A stretch of 10,000 nucleotides of DNA from Chloroflexota bacterium (GTDB lineage: Bacteria > Chloroflexota > Anaerolineae > Anaerolineales > Villigracilaceae), in contig JAIWOB010000078.1 in the NCBI GenBank assembly GCA_020217065.1, positions 1 to 10,000 on the forward strand, read 5' to 3'. The position numbers were made by a program, and so were the translations under genes. Within the stretch, counting starts at the first letter, position 1; each line of letters opens with the position of its first letter. The notes under the pieces were generated by a model. It was not told where the DNA came from and did not search any database. It worked only from the letters and a program-made list of their open reading frames with translations. Shown here piece by piece: positions 7,871 through 10,000 of the stretch.

Positions 7871-8033
7871 CGTCTATTGGATAACCTATGAACTCAGTTT
7901 TTTGCTGCTTGTGTCTTGGGCGGGGGCTCGTAACCGCCGCCTGAAAATATTTCCAAGGTCAACGGAACAGGACGGCTGGACGACCCCCGCTTGCAAATTT
8001 TGCATTGCGCGGCGTTTGTTCGCCGTCTTTTTG
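7871..8033 (+). ncRNA. Candidate structured small RNA of unknown family
   Basis: The 336-bp gap 7829-8164 has no convincing gene, but 7871-8033 has its own promoter and terminator. The interior can fold as a long interrupted rod. A long-range stem pairs 7920-7931 (GCGGGGGCTCGT) with 7980-7990 (ACGACCCCCGC), with one bulged C. Inside it, GCCGCC (7936-7941) pairs with 7970-7976 around a bulged A, and TTCC (7951-7954) pairs with GGAA (7964-7967) around a nine-base loop. The size and rod shape would suit a 6S-like RNA, but no diagnostic 6S, SRP, tmRNA or riboswitch sequence is recognised. The rest of the gap (8034-8164) shows only the DUF4395 ribosome binding site and no clear promoter. Confidence 0.4.
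8010..8033 (+). terminator. Intrinsic terminator of the candidate small RNA
   Basis: The stem CGGCG (8010-8014) and CGCCG (8021-8025) around a TTTGTT loop is followed directly by TCTTTTTG. This is a standard plus-strand rho-independent terminator. It separates the sulfur carrier and small RNA from the DUF4395 gene unless read-through occurs. Confidence 0.65.
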
Positions 8034-8164
8034 TTTACCCGTTGACAGACTAACGCTGCGCGCCGTCCCGAAGATTTTGGAGAAACTTAAGCCTTATTCT
8101 ACAAAAACCTTCGAGCGTTCGCTTAAGACGATTAATTTTATTCGAGAGAACAGGACGTTTTAAT

Positions 8165-8659
8165 ATGACCGCACAAACTTTACAAAAAGTGGACTACTCT
8201 GCGATAAAAACCAACCAGCTTTTCATCATTTCGCTGAACATTCTGGCGTTTGTTTTGAACCTGCCTCTTCTTGCGGCGGCGGTCGCTTTGGCGATGGGAA
8301 TCGGCTCCGCCCTTAAAGCGCCCGCTTTTGGTTTTGTGTATTATTTCCTTCTCAAACCGCGCGGCTGGATGAAGCCTGATACGCTCGACGATAATGCGGA
8401 ACCGCATCGCTTCGCTCAATTTGTCGGATTCTTGTTCATGACCGCCGGCTCGATTTCCCTCTTTTTTGGAGCGGCTCTTTTGGGTTGGATTTTGATTTGG
8501 ACGGTGGCTGCCCTTGCCGCCTTGAACGTATTTGGCGGATTCTGCGTCGGCTGCGCCATGTATTACTGGCTGGCGCGGATGAACGTTCCTGGTTTTGGCA
8601 AACAGCCCCCGGCGGGCGTTTTTCCAGGGAAGAAGCCGCGCGCGGGAGAAAAGATATGA
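8165..8659 (+). CDS. DUF4395 membrane protein with Cys-X-X-Cys motif
   Basis: The 164-residue protein matches DUF4395: an N-terminal VDYSAIKTNQ segment, two adjacent hydrophobic helices (about 18-37 and 38-62), the conserved DNAEPHRFAQ (76-85), then two more helices (about 86-108 and 110-126) ending in the hallmark GFCVGCAMYYW (125-135). The CVGC pair (127-130) lies at a membrane boundary and could exchange disulfides or carry persulfide. DUF4395 proteins are often encoded next to thioredoxin-like and rhodanese proteins, as here, so a role in membrane redox or sulfur transfer is likely but unproven. The start ATG has AGGA nine nt upstream. Its stop overlaps the start of the thioredoxin gene (ATGA), implying translational coupling. 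Confidence 0.85.
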   Translation: MTAQTLQKVDYSAIKTNQLFIISLNILAFVLNLPLLAAAVALAMGIGSALKAPAFGFVYYFLLKPRGWMKPDTLDDNAEPHRFAQFVGFLFMTAGSISLFFGAALLGWILIWTVAALAALNVFGGFCVGCAMYYWLARMNVPGFGKQPPAGVFPGKKPRAGEKI

Positions 8660-9063
8660 GTTCAGATACCCTCTTGCGTTTCCTGTTGGCAGCCGGTATC
8701 ATTGCGGCGGGCGTTTTCCTTTATTGGTCGTTCAACCGCCGCTTGCTGGCGCGCGTTAATCTTTCGATGATGGCGGACGCCCCGCGAGGCAAACCTGTGT
8801 TGGTTTACTTTACCGCGCCAACCTGCGCGCCCTGCAAAACCGTCCAGCGCCCCGTTATCAACCAAATCGTCCAAACTCTGGGCGGGAATCTTCATGTGCT
8901 GGAAATTGACGCGGCGGAGCGTCCTGAAGTCGCAAAGAGTTGGGGCGTCATGAGCGTCCCAACCACCTTTTTGCTGGACGAGCGCGGCGTGGCGCGGTAC
9001 GTCAATCACGGCGTGACCCGCGCCGAAACATTGATGGAGCAAATTCAATCTTTACAAGCCTAG
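8656..9063 (+). CDS. Membrane-anchored thioredoxin-like protein
   Basis: This 135-residue protein has one N-terminal hydrophobic segment (about 7-25) followed by a thioredoxin fold. The active site is APTCAPCK with redox cysteines at 57 and 60. The cis-proline loop SVPTTF (100-105) and GVMSVP are in the right place. The N-terminal segment has no lipobox or obvious cleavage site, so it is probably an anchor. The basic residues after it (NRRLLAR) would by the positive-inside rule put the domain in the cytoplasm, where it could reduce the CVGC pair of DUF4395 or persulfides. ATG 8656 is preferred because it overlaps the DUF4395 stop and gives a clean anchor. The longer in-frame start at 8485 would lie inside the DUF4395 gene. 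Confidence 0.9.
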   Translation: MSSDTLLRFLLAAGIIAAGVFLYWSFNRRLLARVNLSMMADAPRGKPVLVYFTAPTCAPCKTVQRPVINQIVQTLGGNLHVLEIDAAERPEVAKSWGVMSVPTTFLLDERGVARYVNHGVTRAETLMEQIQSLQA

Positions 9064-9077
9064 CGGCGCGGGGCGAG

Positions 9078-9097
9078 TCTCCTGCGCCCACAGGAGA
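9078..9097 (+). promoter_or_regulatory. Hairpin covering the ribosome binding site of the E1 gene
   Basis: TCTCCTG (9078-9084) is the exact complement of CAGGAGA (9091-9097) across a six-base loop. The right arm contains the AGGAG (9092-9096) that serves the E1 start codon at 9104. When folded, the hairpin would hide the site, so translation may depend on ribosomes leaving the thioredoxin gene 15 bp upstream or on a regulator. Confidence 0.5.
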
Positions 9098-9103
9098 TTT
9101 GCC

Positions 9104-10000
9104 ATGTCCGTTTTGCCGGAACTCTCTCACGAAGAAATCCTGCGTTATTCGCGTCATCTCTTGATTCCCGAAGTGGGGCTGAAAGGTCAGCGCAAACTCA
9201 AAGATTCCTCCGTCTTGGTCGTCGGCACGGGCGGACTTGGCTCCCCCGTGTCGCTTTATCTCGCCGCGGCGGGAGTGGGGCGCATCGGGCTGGTGGATTT
9301 CGACGTAGTGGACACATCCAACCTCCAGCGGCAGGTCATTCACGGCAGGTCAACCGTCGGCAAATTGAAGGTGGAAAGCGCCCGCGCCCGAATGTTGGAT
9401 TTGAATCCCAGCGTTCAAGTTGACGCTTACAACGAGCCTTTCACTTCCGCAAACGCCATGCGTATCGCAAAAGATTACGACGTTGTGGTGGACGGCACGG
9501 ATAATTTTCCGACGCGTTACTTGAGCAACGACGTTTGCGTCCTTCTTGGCAAGCCAAACGTTTACGGCTCCATCTTTCGCTTTGACGGACAATTAAGCGT
9601 CTTCGACGCAAGGCGGGGACCCTGTTATCGCTGTCTGTTTCCCGAACCGCCGCCCGCGGGTCTTGTCCCTTCGTGCGCCGAAGGGGGGGTTCTGGGCGTC
9701 TTGCCCGGCGTCATTGGCTCTCTGCAAGCCACCGAAGCCCTCAAGGTCTTGCTTGGCGTCGGCGAACCGCTGATTGGCAGACTCATGCTTTATAACGCGC
9801 TGGATATGTCGTTTGACTTCGTGAATTTAAAAAAGAATCCCAAATGCCGCGTCTGCGGACCGAACGCCGACATCAAAGCTTTGATAGATTATGAAGAATT
9901 TTGCGGCGTCCCCGGTCACGACCACGGCGACGAGGGTTCGGCGGGCGCAGGCTGGGACATTACAGCGGCGGAACTGGCGGAACGGCTGCGAACGGCTTCC
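9104..10000 (+). CDS. moeB: MoeB/ThiF-type E1 activating enzyme with C-terminal rhodanese domain (partial)
   Basis: The enzyme adenylates the C-terminal glycine of a MoaD/ThiS-type carrier. The fused rhodanese domain would supply persulfide sulfur. The 299 visible residues show the family opening (RYSRHLLIPEVGLKGQ), the ATP-binding GTGGLGSP (41-48), the conserved DGTDNF (130-135), two zinc-binding pairs CYRC (174-177) and CRVC (248-251), and the cysteine of PSCAEGGVLG (Cys191). After a Gly/His/Asp-rich linker (about 268-283), WDITAAELAERL begins a rhodanese domain that is cut by the right edge, so its active-site cysteine is not visible. The start follows AGGAG by seven nt. It lies 40 bp after the thioredoxin gene in the same direction. 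The carrier at 7556 is the obvious partner. Similar E1-rhodanese proteins serve molybdopterin, thiolated tRNA or cysteine synthesis, so the symbol is by family only. Confidence 0.93.
   Translation, partial: MSVLPELSHEEILRYSRHLLIPEVGLKGQRKLKDSSVLVVGTGGLGSPVSLYLAAAGVGRIGLVDFDVVDTSNLQRQVIHGRSTVGKLKVESARARMLDLNPSVQVDAYNEPFTSANAMRIAKDYDVVVDGTDNFPTRYLSNDVCVLLGKPNVYGSIFRFDGQLSVFDARRGPCYRCLFPEPPPAGLVPSCAEGGVLGVLPGVIGSLQATEALKVLLGVGEPLIGRLMLYNALDMSFDFVNLKKNPKCRVCGPNADIKALIDYEEFCGVPGHDHGDEGSAGAGWDITAAELAERLRTAS

Noticed and set aside
7920..7990. Resemblance of the GGGGGCTC...CCCCC element to bacterial SRP RNA
   Set aside because: The closing stem is similar, but the conserved GGAA-capped helix with its AGCAG internal loop is absent.
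8042..8047. Perfect TTGACA before the DUF4395 gene
   Set aside because: No acceptable -10 box lies 15-19 bp downstream, so no promoter is called.
8485..8655. Upstream extension of the thioredoxin frame
   Set aside because: It lies fully inside the DUF4395 gene in another frame, and ATG 8656 gives the standard ATGA overlap.

Overview
The window looks like a bacterial chromosome of moderately high GC, carried as a contig fragment because genes run off both ends. The protein families, the TGTCATTGCGAG-type palindromic repeat and an apparently leaderless gene would all fit a Chloroflexota (Anaerolineae-like) bacterium. That placement is an inference from general features; no rRNA or other marker gene is present.

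Left part (1-6145, all minus strand, transcribed right to left). Five tightly spaced genes look like one operon. In order of transcription they are: a fused cobalamin-binding/glutamate-mutase-E-like protein (6145-4544), an octopine/nopaline-type opine dehydrogenase (4525-3422), a complete glutamine-dependent asparagine synthetase AsnB (3307-1814), a small DUF2179/UPF0316 membrane protein (1768-1211), and a second asparagine-synthetase-like protein that has lost its glutaminase site (1184 to beyond the left edge). Palindromic repeats lie in the 114-bp gap before asnB, at the asnB stop codon and, most unusually, in frame inside the cobalamin protein. Together a B12 mutase, an opine dehydrogenase and two ATP-dependent amide-forming enzymes suggest an uncharacterised pathway making a modified amino acid, possibly an opine amide or lactam. 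This is the most interesting part of the window.

Middle (6146-7555). A minus-strand hairpin terminator and a candidate promoter separate the operon from a Ca2+/cation antiporter gene (7446-6352). That gene has a good promoter of its own, back to back with a promoter for the divergent plus-strand gene.

Right part (7556-10000, plus strand). This is a sulfur-transfer neighbourhood: a MoaD/ThiS-type sulfur carrier ending in Gly-Gly, probably translated from a leaderless mRNA; a DUF4395 membrane protein with a Cys-X-X-Cys pair; a membrane-anchored thioredoxin overlapping it by ATGA; and a MoeB/ThiF-type E1 enzyme with the start of a C-terminal rhodanese domain, cut by the right edge. Between the sulfur carrier and DUF4395 lies a 336-bp gap holding what looks like a stand-alone structured small RNA with its own promoter and intrinsic terminator. 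A short hairpin covers the ribosome binding site of the E1 gene.
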